From Tillandsia leiboldiana (lineage: Eukaryota > Streptophyta > Magnoliopsida > Poales > Bromeliaceae): a DNA stretch of 64,000 nucleotides. Each line of letters starts with the position of its first letter. Position 1 is the stretch's first letter. Shown here in pieces: positions 1 through 11,519 of this stretch. The DNA lies in assembly GCA_029204045.2 (NCBI GenBank), contig CM055065.1:46347475-46411474 (forward strand). Reading direction: 5' to 3'. A program made the position numbers and the translations under genes. Under the pieces are notes generated by a model. That model was not told the DNA's origin. It made no database searches and saw only the letters and a program-made list of their open reading frames with translations.

Positions 1-766
1 ACTAGCTTTGTTTATAGCATGATCATTTCCTGCTTACCAGATTTATCAGTTAAAGCATGATCGATTACAATCATGAGTACCCTGCTTTCCTTCCGTGATT
101 ATCAGCATTCCCTGTTTACAGCATTGATATTATTGATTATCATACTAGCTCTGCTCTATAGCATGATTAGCTCTTGCTTGTCTGATTTACCAGTTACAGC
201 ATGCTTAGATTTTATATCTGCATCTTACCTTTCAGCTTCAGTATTTCTTGCTCTTACTATCCGCTTATTATTGTATCCGGTAGGTACGACTTGCTATTTC
301 TCGGCCCGTCGTGCCCACTGGGATACATGTAGAGTGTATCTCACACCCCCTGGGTGACCATTTTTCAGGTCAGTCGGGTGCTGGAGATTGGGACGATCCA
401 GTGAGCTGTCGCGCTAGAGTTGTCCCCTGCTATTGGCCGCAGTGGCCCAGTGCTCGTATTTTCACTTACAGTATCATGATCGTAGTTGTCTCTGTATTTT
501 TGAGTTGGAGTATTTGTGGATTATGTCATGAGTAGTTGTGGATGTATTAGTTGTAGATCTTTATGTTTTTGGATTTAGCTGTTGATTATGTTGCTCTCTG
601 ATTGTATCACTGCACTTGCCTAGCCGAGCATGTATAGGGGAGACTCTGTCCGTGTGGACAGAGGATTTTCTATGCATGTGGCGGTCTGCTCACGTCCTGA
701 GTGAAAGTTTGAACTATGATTTAAAAAAAAAAATTTCTACCGCTGTTTTGAAACTCGGGGCGTGAC
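1..766. mobile_element. 3' part of an LTR retrotransposon LTR (truncated by window edge)
   Basis: The stretch ends in GGGGCGTGACA, a typical plant LTR 3' end (…CA) whose mirror form TGTGACGCCCC is a common LTR start. A poly(A)-like tract precedes it. No coding frame of note is present. Positions 1-60 and about 150-210 are diverged copies of one sequence (CTAGCT…TATAGCATGAT…CAGATTTA…AGCATG), so the LTR holds an internal tandem repeat of about 150 bp. The left end and target duplication are outside the window, so superfamily and orientation are inferred. Confidence 0.4.
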
Positions 767-784
767 AAGGAGATGAAAAAAAAT

Positions 785-1015
785 ATTAATTGAGTGGTGG
801 GAAAAAAAATATTTATTGTACACTCGAAATCGGGTGTATATTTTATATCCCACTCATTCTGGAGTGTGATGAATTTTACTAGTTACTTCGAAGTGATCAG
901 TGGAGAAGCCCCCACCCCTAGATGGATGGGGTGTATGATCATGTACATCGTACATCTGAAATTAGATCTACGTACATCTGATTTCAGATGTACGATTAGT
1001 ATTGCTAAAAAAAGA
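785..1015. mobile_element. Diverged MITE-like sequence
   Basis: It contains the pattern GTACACTCG…CGGGTGTATAT…CCCACTC…CCCCACCC…GGATGGGGTGTATGATCATGTAC. This resembles the better-preserved 172-bp MITE family at 18988, 22754 and 38527 (paired GGGGTGTA / TACACCCC blocks around a CCCACCC/GGGTGGG core). A second small palindrome (GTACATCTGAAAT / ATTTCAGATGTAC) follows at 950-995. Ends are not sharp. Confidence 0.35.
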
Positions 1016-1071
1016 AAATAATATGATATAAAAAGTAAAAATATATATAATTCAACCTATCAATAAAGAGA

Positions 1072-1560
1072 ATGAATTCTCAGTTCTACTGTGGCCACGT
1101 GTCTTCTTCTCAGGTATTAGAGTGCGGACGTGTCGCCTTCTCAGGTATTTGGGTTTTTCTCATTCTCGCTCGCTCCGCCCTTTATTTGCCCAAACATTTT
1201 CCTCTCTTTTCCATCCATGTGCCCGCACATGGGTTCCCTCTCTCTCTCTCTTTCTCTCTCTCTCTCCCAAACCCTTTCCTCTCTTTTCCAATCCATGTGC
1301 CCGCACATGGGTTCCCCCTCTCTCTATCTATCTCTCTCGAAGCATCGATCCACCACCTCCGAAGTCGATCCGAGCCTTTCCACCCTTCCTCCGCCTCCAC
1401 GGTCGCCTCTCATCTCCATCCCCGATCCCTCCCAGAACCCTAGAGAGGGGCCCTTGAGCGAGCCACGCTTCTTCGTCGATCATCCCGCCAAGACCCCCAG
1501 ATCGGCGCAGAGCACGCCGGGGTGGGGCGGTTCTAGGGGGTTTTTGGGTGCTGAGTGAGT
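1072..1560 (+). other. GC- and CT-rich exon-like segment with a duplicated palindrome
   Basis: A CT-rich, 5'UTR-like stretch grades into GC-rich sequence with an open frame (1130-1558) whose last third looks coding-like (proline, serine, arginine rich). The block around CATGTGCCCGCACATG (a perfect palindrome) plus its CT-rich flank occurs twice, at about 1200-1262 and 1269-1330. Composition differs sharply from the AT-rich flank. It may be the 5' end of a captured host gene within the putative Helitron. I do not recognise the product. Confidence 0.3.
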
Positions 1561-2118
1561 ATATAAACGTTTTGGAAATTATCGAAGGAAAAAAACTTAA
1601 TGTACAAATCTTAGGTGTAGTAATTTCACAAGTTTGAAACGGGTATCTGAGTTTACAACCTAATGTTTCATTACCTTTTGTCTTAGAAAATTCTTTTAAA
1701 TTCTGTTAGAACTAAATGGTTTTTGAAGAAAAAATTATAGATTATTATACGTAGTTTGAATATTCTTTTTGGTTGTGGAATGTTCCATAAAAAAAAGTTA
1801 AGAATGCCGTTAATTTCCGACTGAGAGGTACTGAAATCAAACGTATTGTAGGGTTAAGTAGTAAATCAAAATTTTGAAAGTTTAGGTAGCCGGTTTCAGA
1901 GTTCAGGACCTCAGATGTCGTCTTAACATCTTTACCTATCTCTTTTAAGTTTAATTCTTCACTAATTGGTTTTCTAGAAATAGGTTTTTCTTTTTTTTTT
2001 TGCCCTCCAATTTAAAAGTCTCTATGGCTCTTTATTTTTTTAAGGTTGTTTAATGTTTATATTTCCTTTCTTTAATGAAAACCTTGAACCTTATATAGGC
2101 ACTCTTATGACATGACAG

Positions 2119-2446
2119 ACACATGGTTGGAATTGATATTGATCCACAATCTCTTGAAATTGCTTCACAGAATGCTGAAGAATCGGAGGTATTTACCTCC
2201 TACCAGAAAATATGGCTTAAATTACCTTAAGAAGTTTTGGATTTTATTCAGATATTTCTCATTTTTCAACAAATATTTGGTGATTTCCTATGTCCTTCGT
2301 CGACTAGATTAGTTATATGGACAAGCTTTGCTACAATGTTTTATATCAGATGAACATAGCCTGCATCTGTTTTCATATTTAATATCTGTTGATGCAGGTG
2401 GGTATAAATTTCATTTGGTCGGACATCAAGAATTTGAAATTGAGAG
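2119..2446 (+). pseudogene. Two-exon fragment of a METTL5-like rRNA methyltransferase gene
   Basis: Two consecutive exons with proper splice sites survive. Exon A (2119-2188) encodes MVGIDIDPQSLEIASQNAEE, the SAM-binding acidic-loop region of METTL5-type methyltransferases. Exon B (2398-2446) encodes VGINFIWSDIKNLKLR, the next segment of the same family. METTL5 is known to methylate an adenine in 18S rRNA together with TRMT112. The N-terminal DFGCGCG motif and the catalytic NPPFG exon are absent from the surrounding sequence, so this cannot encode an active enzyme. Best read as a transposon-captured fragment. The donor gene is elsewhere. Confidence 0.6.
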
Positions 2447-2869
2447 GTAAATCCAGTTCTGATACTACTCTTTCGTTCCATTCTTGGGTCGCTCTTCTGG
2501 TTTTTGTGCTTTTACTTGAACATTAATTAAATCAAATACAAGTTTAAAGCACTAAACCTAAAAATTGCAGAACAGTGATGCAATATTGTTGTAGGCAGGA
2601 AAAAGGAAGAGTTGACAGCTTCATGTCTTCTCATGTGTCTAAGCAGTTTGCTCACTGTTTGATGTGTTTCGACGTATCTAACCCGTTTTCCCTCTTTTTC
2701 ATAATTTCGCACTACTTTGTAATTACATTCTCTTTAATGGGAATAGTTGGGCTACAAAAAAATATTATAGGTATATGAGGCGATGATGATTCAATGCTGC
2801 TCATTTGAACAACGGTTATTTATGATGTTCGGTTATTTGAGTTGGCCCAAGCCAAAAGCTCTCTACTTT

Positions 2870-3042
2870 CGTTTGAATATTGGGTCATATCATAAGAGTT
2901 TTATAGTAAAGCAACTTGGATGGCCTAAGGCAACTATTGCAACCATTTCACTCTTGATAGAATTTTCATACTATAAGAGTTTTATGACAAGGCAACTTGG
3001 ACGGCCTAAGGTACCTATTGCAATCATTTCACTTTCGGTAGA
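2870..3042. repeat. Tandem duplication, unit about 80 bp
   Basis: Two adjacent copies of TCATA(T/C)…ATAAGAGTTTTAT…GGCAACTTGGA(T/C)GGCCTAAGG…CTATTGCAA(C/T)CATTTCACT, about 85-90% identical. It lies in the noncoding body of the putative Helitron. Confidence 0.7.
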
Positions 3043-3714
3043 ATCTTGAATCGAAAATATTTCCTGGGATATCCAATTTCATGAACTTGACTGCTTTTAT
3101 TTTTGTCTTAAATTAAACTCTATGTTGACAAGTTTTGCTTTTGTGATTTTTTGATACAACTCTAAAAGGCATGCATACTAATTTCTTTGATTTAAGTAAT
3201 ACAATATGTGGTTATAAAAGTTCTAAAATAAGTTTTAGAACTTTCTGGATCTTAGTTTGGTCGGGCTAAAAGGTCTTATAAGCACATATTTTATTCTTAG
3301 TTTGTCCTTTGAATCTTAGTTCAGAATCCTAAAAGGTCAAACTAGAGGATCCTAAAACTAGATGACAAACTTTTATAAGCACAAATTTTATTCTTAACTT
3401 TATAAGCCGATTCAAAGTTCTAAATTTTTTTAGTTTTTTGAGACAACTCTAAAAGTCAAACTGTAGGACATTCTAGGACCTTTAATTACTTTTATAAAAT
3501 TGAGTTAACCTTCTAATAAGAACCCCCCACTTGCATCTCATCTGCCGCCGCCGCCGCCGCCTCCGCTGATGAATCCCAGAGCTCCGGGCTTCCTTCTCCT
3601 TTCTATCTTACATACATGGTACGTCCTTCCTTCTTCCTTCTATCTTGGTGTTCGGTGCCGGTTCTTTGTGCCCTGCTTTGGTTGGTAAGGTGATAATAGA
3701 TACGTAAAACATTG

Positions 3715-4840
3715 TTGGTTCACAATGTTGTCGCTTCATCTATTTGATACCTTCTCCCAGCTGGATTGTGAGGTCGTCTATTTGATACCTTCTCCCAGCT
3801 AGATTGTGAGGTAAGTTGGTTAAATTTAGATTTCCGTTGGATTTTTAGAGTCGAAATGGAGTTTCGTTAGATTTTTTGTTTAAATTTTCCTAACAGAGTT
3901 GTTGCTGAAATTTGGGGATTTTGTTGACATTTCCTGCTGGTTTGGGACAGTGGGAAGGTGTCCGTAGAGCTTCGCTTCATTTCGTTGTTGGATTTGCAAT
4001 TGATATGGGTTAAAAGTACTAAAAATGGCAAATTCCTCTTTTATGTCTATGAAATCTCTGAATTCTTATAATTAGCACCTAAAATCTGAATTTAACACTG
4101 AGGAATTACGAATGTTCATATGATTTTCCCATTTCCTGTTATTGTTCTTGCTTAACCTGCATGTAGGAGATGTAATTATATTGGAAACTAAACAATGATC
4201 ATGTTAAACCTACATTATGCAGCTTTGCTATTCCCACATATTTCGTTGAATAGAATGAGGTACAATTGTACGTCTAAAAGTATATCTGTAAACAAATGGT
4301 GTAATAAGGAATACCTAAACAGGTATTTAAAGTATGATTGAATATCTAAAGTACTTTAAATGGTGTAATAAGGAATACCTAGACAAATGGTGTACTGTCG
4401 AATTCTGAATATTTAAATGGTGTAATAAGGAATACTTTAGCATGACTAGGTTCATGAGTTGAGCATCTTATAAGAATATTGTATTTGTTTATATTATTTC
4501 AGTATTAATGCAATTTCAGTTCACAATACAATGAATTTCTCATGTATAGTCTGCTCTACTATTGCTTTTTATGTGCCCAATTTAGTCTGCACCTTACAAG
4601 TTATTTGGTGTTTTAATCAGAGTTTGAACTTACGTATGTTGGCTTTAGTATATGCTATGATGATCTACCCCTACAATGTTGAATTCTTTGTGACCAATCT
4701 CGGATTCTAAACTATAAATCGATGACAATTAGATATTGGATGGCCTACTTTGTAGGCAACCTTCTACTTTCTCTATGTTGTAGATATTGGATGGCCTACT
4801 TTGTAGGCAACCTTCTACTTCCCTCTGTGTTGTAGCCTGT
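3715..4840. repeat. Several short tandem duplications
   Basis: Within noncoding sequence there are three local duplications. One 38-bp unit (TCTATTTGATACCTTCTCCC…GATTGTGAGG) occurs twice at about 3736-3812. A unit containing AAATGGTGTAATAAGGAATAC occurs three times between 4295 and 4435. A unit of about 54 bp (TAGATATTGGATGGCCTACT…) occurs twice at about 4732-4838. A similar duplication (GATGTTGCTGAACTATTC) lies at about 7319-7410. No gene is associated. Confidence 0.6.
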
Positions 4841-5436
4841 ATTTTTTGGCTTATAGTTGGATCGGGAAAAAAAAAAATGAAGGATTTTAGTATGGTATAA
4901 GGATATTTGCTTAATGGGGAGTCTGAGCAAAATATATATTGAAAATTACTTGCGTGTTCCTTATCTTTTATGACTTTACATTTTTAATTAAAGTTTGTTG
5001 CGTTAGTTTAAAATTTTGAAGGTTCTATTGTCCCCCTTTCCCCCTCTTTTTTGTCTCTCTTTAGTGTTAGATGGTTACAGTGAGATGGTAAAAGGTGTTG
5101 CAGGTTCTGATTAAGTACATGCACTTATATGTATGGTGGAAGTTCAGATCATCCTTTGCCATGCCACTAAGAGCTGCACAGTTGTGAAGTTATTCTTTGG
5201 TGAAGAATTCTGCCCAAATTGTCTCACTTTCGGAATCTTCTAAAGAGTGGTTTCCACATTATTGTATTATTTTTTGGGATGTTGGATTATGCAGTTTATA
5301 ATGGAATTTGTCATAAAAGATTGCTAATCTTGGATTCTTTATCATTTACCCCCCATGAAAGAGTTGATGATAGCCATTTCTATTTTGTTATGGAGAAAGT
5401 AACCTGAAACTTTGTGTTGTAATTTCAGCTCAGTAG

Positions 5437-5562
5437 TGCCCTTTTAACACACATAAAGGTCAGTTTTACAGGATTCATATTAATATACAATCTCCGGAAG
5501 GGGTTAGCTCAAGCCACGGAGTGCTTCGGCGATTTAGTGACTTTTTGAAGCTGTTTTCTGCT
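5437..5562 (+). pseudogene. Single PX-domain exon fragment (EREX/EREL-like)
   Basis: In one frame the exon encodes FYRIHINIQSPEGVSSSHGV followed by LRRFSDFLKLFSA, the core of a phox-homology (PX) domain including the RRFSDF motif that contacts phosphoinositide. The closest plant proteins I recall are the EREX/EREL family of RAB5 effectors. It ends exactly at a GTAAGT donor (5563) and can start after TAG at 5436. No neighbouring exons of that gene are visible on either side, so it is a lone captured exon rather than a working gene. Confidence 0.55.
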
Positions 5563-7884
5563 GTAAGTATATGTTCCTTTTGCCACATTTGACAGAAATG
5601 GGAATCATCATGCATGCTATTTTCCTTAACTTCTCAAATGCATTTAGTTTGTTTTGATGCTTAAGCACTTGCTGTCTGCTCAGAAGCTTATCTAGAACTT
5701 CTGACTGTTGAAGCAAATTTTATACTGCTGGGGTATTGGTAGTGAGAGGGTATCAATACGTGCAGGAATTAGGAGTGGTAATTAAAGCCCCCAAAAAAAG
5801 GCCTAATTTGGAAGATTCTACTGGTCAGAGACATGCAAATAAGTTGTACAAATTCTTGCTCTAATCGTTTAGGATTTATCAACTTAAATCTTGGGTTTAG
5901 GGGCTACAATGCTTTTAAATCCAGATTTGAAAGGTAAAATTTCATGAAAAGACATTAAGCTCTGTTAAGCATGCATAGGCAACAAAGGAGAAGAGAAAAT
6001 ATAGATTCAGCGTATCATTTCCTTTTTCGAATAGGTAATGAGTTTGAGATCACATTTGCAAGAAAGAACTCCAAAATCATGAATTCTTTTTGTAGTGCAA
6101 GTTTTAGTCATATGCTGTTTTAAGAATATTTAATTGCCATATTGTACTTTATGGTTGAACCTTTAACTGAAGTTTGGCATGCATGTCCGTCATTATGTTT
6201 CACTACATTTTATCTGCGAGTGCTAATAAAATTTTGCAGTGTACTTTTAACATCTTTTCTTTGATATATTTTAAAGACTCTCGATTGTACAAAGCTTTTG
6301 GTTTCATTAAACTGAAATTGCAGATTCTACATGACGGATTATTCTAGAAGTGTCTATATATGGATCCATTTTGTTTGTTTCTCTTTTTCTGTCTTCATTG
6401 GTTCTACCAATGCTGAGAAGATAAACTGAATATGACTCTAGACATATTTTGGTCATTTCATTTAGCCCAAATAATTGGACTTCTGCAACCAAAAATAGAG
6501 TATTTAAGAATGAAGAATATCAAGTTGGGTTACCATGGCCGTGTTGATCATATACACAGTTTACATCAATTGCTTATTTGATCTTTGACAGCTTTAACCT
6601 TGGGAGCCTATCAGATTAATTGAACTTAGGTGAAAAAATTCCTCCTCTATATGAAAGTTAATGAGTTGAATGCTTTAGTGTTAATTAGAGGACTTCTCTA
6701 ATTGTGGTTAATCACAGTTTTAAATGGTTATGAAAGATATAGTTTTAAGTAAGTTTGGTGTTTCTAATTTGTGACTTTGAATGCCTAAGATATGGTTTTA
6801 AGTAAGTTGGATGTTCCTAATTAATGACTTTCAATGCCTTAGCTTTTAATGTGTTCTCCTAATTTGTGAGTTTGTTTTTAAACATAGCTTCCTCTTTGTA
6901 AAGAATGGTTGCCTCTTGCCTTTATCTACATTCTCTCTATGAAAAAAGTAGTTTCAAGTGATGCAATGCCTTTACCTACATTCTCTATATGAAAACTATA
7001 GTTCCAAATAAGTTGATTGTCTCTATATGACACGAGATTGGCTAAACAATAAACTGTTATCTCCAAATATATTGAAGTTTTATTCTTATATTTGCGAAAT
7101 TACTTTCGATGAAATGACTGAAATCAATTTGAACTTAGTTTGTAGGGTGCTTCTCTACCTGCTACTGCTAACACAATAGAATAACAAGGAAGAGAACAAG
7201 AAGATGATGATGGAATTGAATAATCGATCAAAAAACTACTGAGTAAGGTTTACTTACACAGCAACTATTGGTGCTTCCAACTGCTGATGCTGCTTCTTCT
7301 CCCAGCTATTGTTGCTTCTGATGTTGCTGAACTATTCTTGCTTGAAGAATACAAAAAATTGTTTGTTTTGATGTTGCTGAACTATTCCTGCTTGAACAAT
7401 ACAAAAAAAAAAAATATGTTGCTCAACCTACATATGATCCTAAAAAATTGCATTTAATCCTAAAATATATTGCCCAACCTTCATTTGGTGCAGTTTTTGA
7501 ATTTGAATGTTAGTGCACTTTACAAATCATTTGTAAATGTTGCTGAGGTTTTTCAAATGTAAGGTGGATTCTATTGCTACTTTATAAGGTTACTTTCTCG
7601 AGGCATTAGTTTGTCTAAGGAATTTTTTGTGTTAATAATTATTTTTGTAATATATATTACAAAAAATAACATAATGACATATTTAGAAATAGTTTATCCA
7701 TTATATAAGAAGGAATATAAGTAATTCTATTTTTTTTGTATGATTCAATTTAGCCTGTGCTCTACCAATACAGTGTAAATATGAAATATTACCATGAATT
7801 TTAGTTGATGTTTAGATAATATTTTGATTATAAATTTTTATGTTTTATTATTTGTTTACATTACTAAAAAAAAATATAAAAAAT

Positions 7885-7911
7885 ATCCGCAGCGCGGGGC
7901 ACTTCACTAGT
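7885..7911 (+). other. Helitron 3' terminus
   Basis: TCCGCAGCGCGGGGC forms a small GC hairpin (stem 7887-7890 / 7894-7897). ACTTCACTAG ends at 7910 and is followed by T. It is preceded by a long A/T-rich tract. This matches the canonical plant Helitron end. Confidence 0.6.
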
Positions 7912-8480
7912 ATATATATACTGGTGACATTTTCCATACATTTTTACAAAAAAAGAAAAAAAAGAAGATGGCTCGCAAGATCCAGAAACTATCCCATTAA
8001 GCATTAGTTAAATTCTCCTACTCGAATTTAAATTCAAATAAAATTTTGAATACCCATATACATTCACACACTTTTGGATATCAAACTACAAAATGTGTGG
8101 TAGTTTAATTCTTAAATTTTAATTTATTATAATTGTTAATTTAAATTTTATAAATTATTACAATCAAATTTTACAATTTAATTTTACCGACTAAATAGTG
8201 ACATATCGCTAATACAAAAGTAATGTAATATCTTATTTATTATCGTATCAACAATCATAACATTGCTACAATACTTTTATATTAAGAAAATACTTTAAAT
8301 AAAATTAGGTTACAAGACTTATTTAATAATTTAAAAGTTCAGAGCCATATAGAGTCGAGTTAGTATATTAATAGATATGAATAATATTTACTATATATAT
8401 ATATATTTTTATTATTGGATTACTACTGTCCCACTTACCACTACTCAGTCCCAGATATTTAATGGCTAAAAAATAAATTG
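7912..8480. other. AT-rich intergenic sequence
   Basis: No coding frame, RNA gene or bounded element is visible. It contains short (TA)n tracts at 7911-7920 and 8393-8406. Confidence 0.5.
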
Positions 8481-8485
8481 CAAAT

Positions 8486-8662
8486 TGTGACACCCCCGAA
8501 ATTTAGATTAGTCATATATATAAATAATATAATATGACTAAATCTCTTAATCCGGCTATAACATTTTGGGTGGTAATAAAGTTTAAGAGGTTAAGAGAGT
8601 TAAGCATGCTGGAGCTAAAGTAGTTCTAAGATGGATGACCCTTCGGGGAAGTGGGTGTCACA
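8486..8662 (+). mobile_element. Solo LTR carrying a 5S-rRNA-like sequence (Cassandra-type TRIM)
   Basis: The 177-bp element starts TGTGACACCCCC and ends GGGTGTCACA, a TG…CA pair with a short inverted repeat. It is flanked by a perfect 5-bp target duplication, CAAAT, at 8481-8485 and 8663-8667. Its 3' third (about 8597-8655) matches the 3' half of plant 5S rRNA: AGTTAAGCATGCTGGAGC, then GTAGTTCTAAGATGGATGAC. 5S sequence inside short LTRs is the hallmark of Cassandra TRIM elements. There is no second LTR or internal domain, so it is a solo LTR from unequal recombination. Confidence 0.75.
8597..8655 (+). other. 5S rRNA-derived segment (not a functional 5S gene)
   Basis: The internal-control region of 5S rRNA (box A-like AGTTAAGC, box C-like GATGGATGACC) is recognisable, but only the 3' half of the gene is present and bases differ from the usual consensus. 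It could still bind TFIIIA and recruit RNA polymerase III, as proposed for Cassandra LTRs. Confidence 0.6.
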
Positions 8663-8668
8663 CAAATG

Positions 8669-10457
8669 GAATTTTTTTAAAAAATAATCTTAAAATTTTT
8701 TATAATTGTAAAAATAGGTTTGTGAAATTTTTTTTTATAAAAATAGTTTTAAGCGGCGAATGGTTTACCGCTTTTAAATGCGGTAAACCATTCACCGCAT
8801 TCATAAGAAATTTGAAGTCCTATGAAAGCGGCAAATAGTTCACGGCTTTTAAAAGGGGCAAATTAAAAGCGGTAAACGATTCACCGTTTTTAAAATCAGA
8901 TATAAATTAAGAGTCGAAATTTTAAAAAAAATAAAAGAATATATCACTAATAATAATTACGCAGCGAAATTAATTAATTTTTTTTTTTCTAACGGATAAT
9001 TTTATCTTTTGTTTATTAAATATTAATATATTATTTCATAATATTTTTTATATTTTCAGATTATCCCAAATTGAATCAAAATAAATCAAAATTTAAAAAT
9101 AAATTTATGTAATTAATAACTATTTAAATTCAGAATCAAATTTGAATTAATAATAAATTAAAACAAATTAAATTTAGAAAATAAATTAAACAATCAAATT
9201 TGAATTTAATTTTAAAATATTTTTTTCTTTTAAATGAATATTTTCAGATTTTTATTTTGTTTACCCAAAAAAACAAATCAAATATTAAAAATAAATTAAT
9301 TGAAAAATAAAATCATACCACAAATAATTATTTAAATCAAAAATTAATTTTTTATTAAAAATAAATTAAATTTTAAAAATAAATAAATTTTTTTAAAAAA
9401 AATCATGCTGCTAATGAATAATTTAACCCTAACTACGCATACTTTTATAATTTTACTTATATAGTATTATTTTTAAAATTATAATATAAAATAAAATTAT
9501 TTAAAAAAAAAAAAAAAAAAATTCTCCGGAAACCCTTTTAAACCCTAGGTTTTGTTTGGTTCGTGGATAAGAGAGAATTAGGATGGGCATTTGCCTAGGG
9601 TTTAAGGGATTCGGCAGAATTTTTTTTTTTTTTTTTTTCAAATAATCTTATTTTATATTATAATTTAAAAAATAATACTGTATAAGTAAAATTATAAAAG
9701 TAGGCGTAGTTAGGATTAAACTATTTATTAGCAGCATGATTTTTAAAAAAATTTATTTATTTTTAAAATTTAATTTATTTTTAATAAAAATTTTATTTTT
9801 GATTTAAATAATTATTAGTGGTATGATTTTATTTTTAAATTAATTTATTTTTAAAATTTGATTTGTTTTTTGGGTAAACAAAATAAAAATCTGAAAATAT
9901 TCATTTAAAAGAAAAAAATATTTTAAAATTAAATTCAAATTTGATTGTTTAATTTATTTTCTAAATTTAATTTGTTTCAATTTATTATTAATTCAAATTT
10001 GATTCTTAATTTAAATAGTTATTAATTACATGAATTTATTTTTAAATTTTGATTTATTCCGATTCAATTTGAGATAATCTGAAAATATAAAAAAAATTAT
10101 GAAATAATATATTAATATTTAATAAACAAAAGATAAAATTATCAGTTAGAAAAAAAAAATTAATTAATTTCGCTGCGTAATTATTATTAGTGATATATTC
10201 TTTTATTTCTTTTAAAATTTCGACTCTTAATTTATATCTTTACCGCTTTTAAAAGCGGTGAACCATTTGCCGTTTTTAAAAGCAGTAAACCATTTGACGA
10301 TAAATTTTGTGAATGCGGTGAACCATTTGCCGCTTTCTTGAAAAGCGGCAAATGGTTCACCGCATTTGGGTCCCCTAGAGATCTATTTTTCCAAATAAAT
10401 TTTTTATGAGACTATTTTTGTAATTAAGAATGTTAGGGTGGTTACTTGTAAATAACC
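8669..10457. mobile_element. 1.8-kb foldback (long-TIR, MULE-like) element with 10-bp target duplication
   Basis: The whole element is an imperfect palindrome. The left arm (about 8690-9530) and right arm (about 9620-10430) are reverse complements. Matched landmarks are GGTTTACCGC / GCGGTGAACC hairpins, the CGCAGCG…AATTAATT block near 8961 and its partner near 10170, and long AT runs. The centre (about 9530-9615) is unique. Direct repeats CACACAAATG flank it at 8659-8668 and 10458-10467. A 10-bp duplication with long inverted arms points to a non-autonomous Mutator-like foldback. It inserted at the right edge of the 5S-bearing solo LTR and is therefore younger. Confidence 0.7.
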
Positions 10458-10553
10458 CACACAAATGCTATTCATATATTATAATAAATTTTTTTGATTT
10501 TATTTAGAAGGCTAATATTAAAAATATATTTTTAAAGTTTGAAGTTTTTACGA

Positions 10554-11182
10554 GGGGCAATTTCCTACATACCTCTAAAAATTTTCCTGTTTTCAAATTT
10601 ACCCCTCTTAGAAGGCTAATATTAAAACTACCCTTCTTACGTTCCAACTTCTTTCCAAAATACCCCTGAAGTTAAACTCTGTTAGTGTACCGTTTGGAAC
10701 TGCTATTATCTATGTGTAATTACTATTTTGCCCTTTCAAATATACCCTAAACCCTAAAACCCTAAACCCCTAAACCCTAAAACCCTAAACCCTAAACCCT
10801 AAACCCTAAACCCTAAACCCTAAAACCCTAAAAAACCCTAAACCCTAAACCCTAAAACCCTAAACCCTAAACCCTAAACCCTAGAACCCTAAAAAACTCT
10901 AAACCCTAAACCCTAAACCCTAAACCCTAAAACCCTAAACCCTAAACCCTAAAACCCTAAAAAATTCTAAACCCTAAACCCGGGCAAAATAGGTATATCT
11001 GATAATTTTTAACTCCGATTATTATTTAACTCTAGTTTAACCCTAGTTAACTTAACAAAGGAAAACGGTAGGGGTATTTTTAATAACGGTGGAACGTATG
11101 AAGGGTATATTGGAAAGAAAAAAAATAAGAGGGGTAAATCAGATATTTCTTCATATTTCAGGGGTACACAGGCAATTATCCC
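10554..11182 (+). mobile_element. Small element filled with telomere-like repeats, copy 1
   Basis: It begins GGGGCAATTTCCTACATACC and ends …GGGGTACACAGGCAATTATCCC, so the two ends are imperfect inverted repeats. The middle (about 10745-10980) is an irregular array of CCTAAACC/CCCTAAAACC units, the plant telomere motif with 7- and 8-bp spacing and occasional point changes. Flanking arms contain no frame. A second copy lies in opposite orientation at 11520-12172. Confidence 0.65.
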
Positions 11183-11207
11183 TTATTATTATTATTATTA
11201 TTTTTGG

Positions 11208-11246
<39 letters not shown>

Positions 11247-11519
11247 CTAGACTAAAATATTATTAATAATAAAAAACTATTTGTGCTATTAAATTTTTAA
11301 TCCTTAAATTTAAAAAAGGGGCAATTTTTTAATCCTTAAAAAATGTGTGGTTGAGATGATATTACTATTTCTCCAATCAGCTATTAAACCCAAAAGACCC
11401 ACTATCATCTCAACCATATATTTTTTAATCCAAGAATTACAAACTTAATAACACTAATAACTTGGGTACTATTAATAATATTCTAGTCTAGCTCATTCAT
11501 ATATATATATATATATATA
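11183..11519. mobile_element. Spacer with a MITE-like sequence between TA tracts
   Basis: Sequence between (TA)n at 11208-11245 and 11498-11519 shows GCTAGACTAAAATATTATTA at one side and TATTCTAGTCTAGC at the other, plus TGTGTGGTTGAGATGAT and its reverse complement. This is a diverged member of the MITE family seen at 59971-60198 and 60278-60499. The TA tracts separate the two inverted telomere-repeat elements. Confidence 0.5.

Larger units (their letters stand above)
1072..7910 (+). mobile_element. Probable Helitron with captured gene fragments (5' end unresolved)
   Basis: The 3' terminus is clear. A short GC hairpin at 7887-7897 (CCGC, loop, GCGG) is followed 13 nt later by CTAG at 7907-7910, then T, which is the Helitron 3' signature (hairpin, CTRR, insertion between A and T). 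Upstream lie isolated exons of unrelated genes (a METTL5-like fragment at 2119-2446 and a PX-domain exon at 5437-5562), as expected of gene-capturing Helitrons. No Rep/helicase frame is present, so it would be non-autonomous. The 5' TC end was not found, so the left limit is a placeholder. The 1561-2118, 2447-5436 and 5563-7860 stretches hold no recognisable gene. Confidence 0.45.

Noticed and set aside
1130..1558. Complete protein-coding gene in the CT/GC-rich segment
   Set aside because: The first half of the frame is translated CT microsatellite and a duplicated palindrome. No family is recognised and no downstream exons were found.
8597..8655. Functional 5S rRNA gene
   Set aside because: Only the 3' half is present, with substitutions, inside a solo LTR with target duplications.
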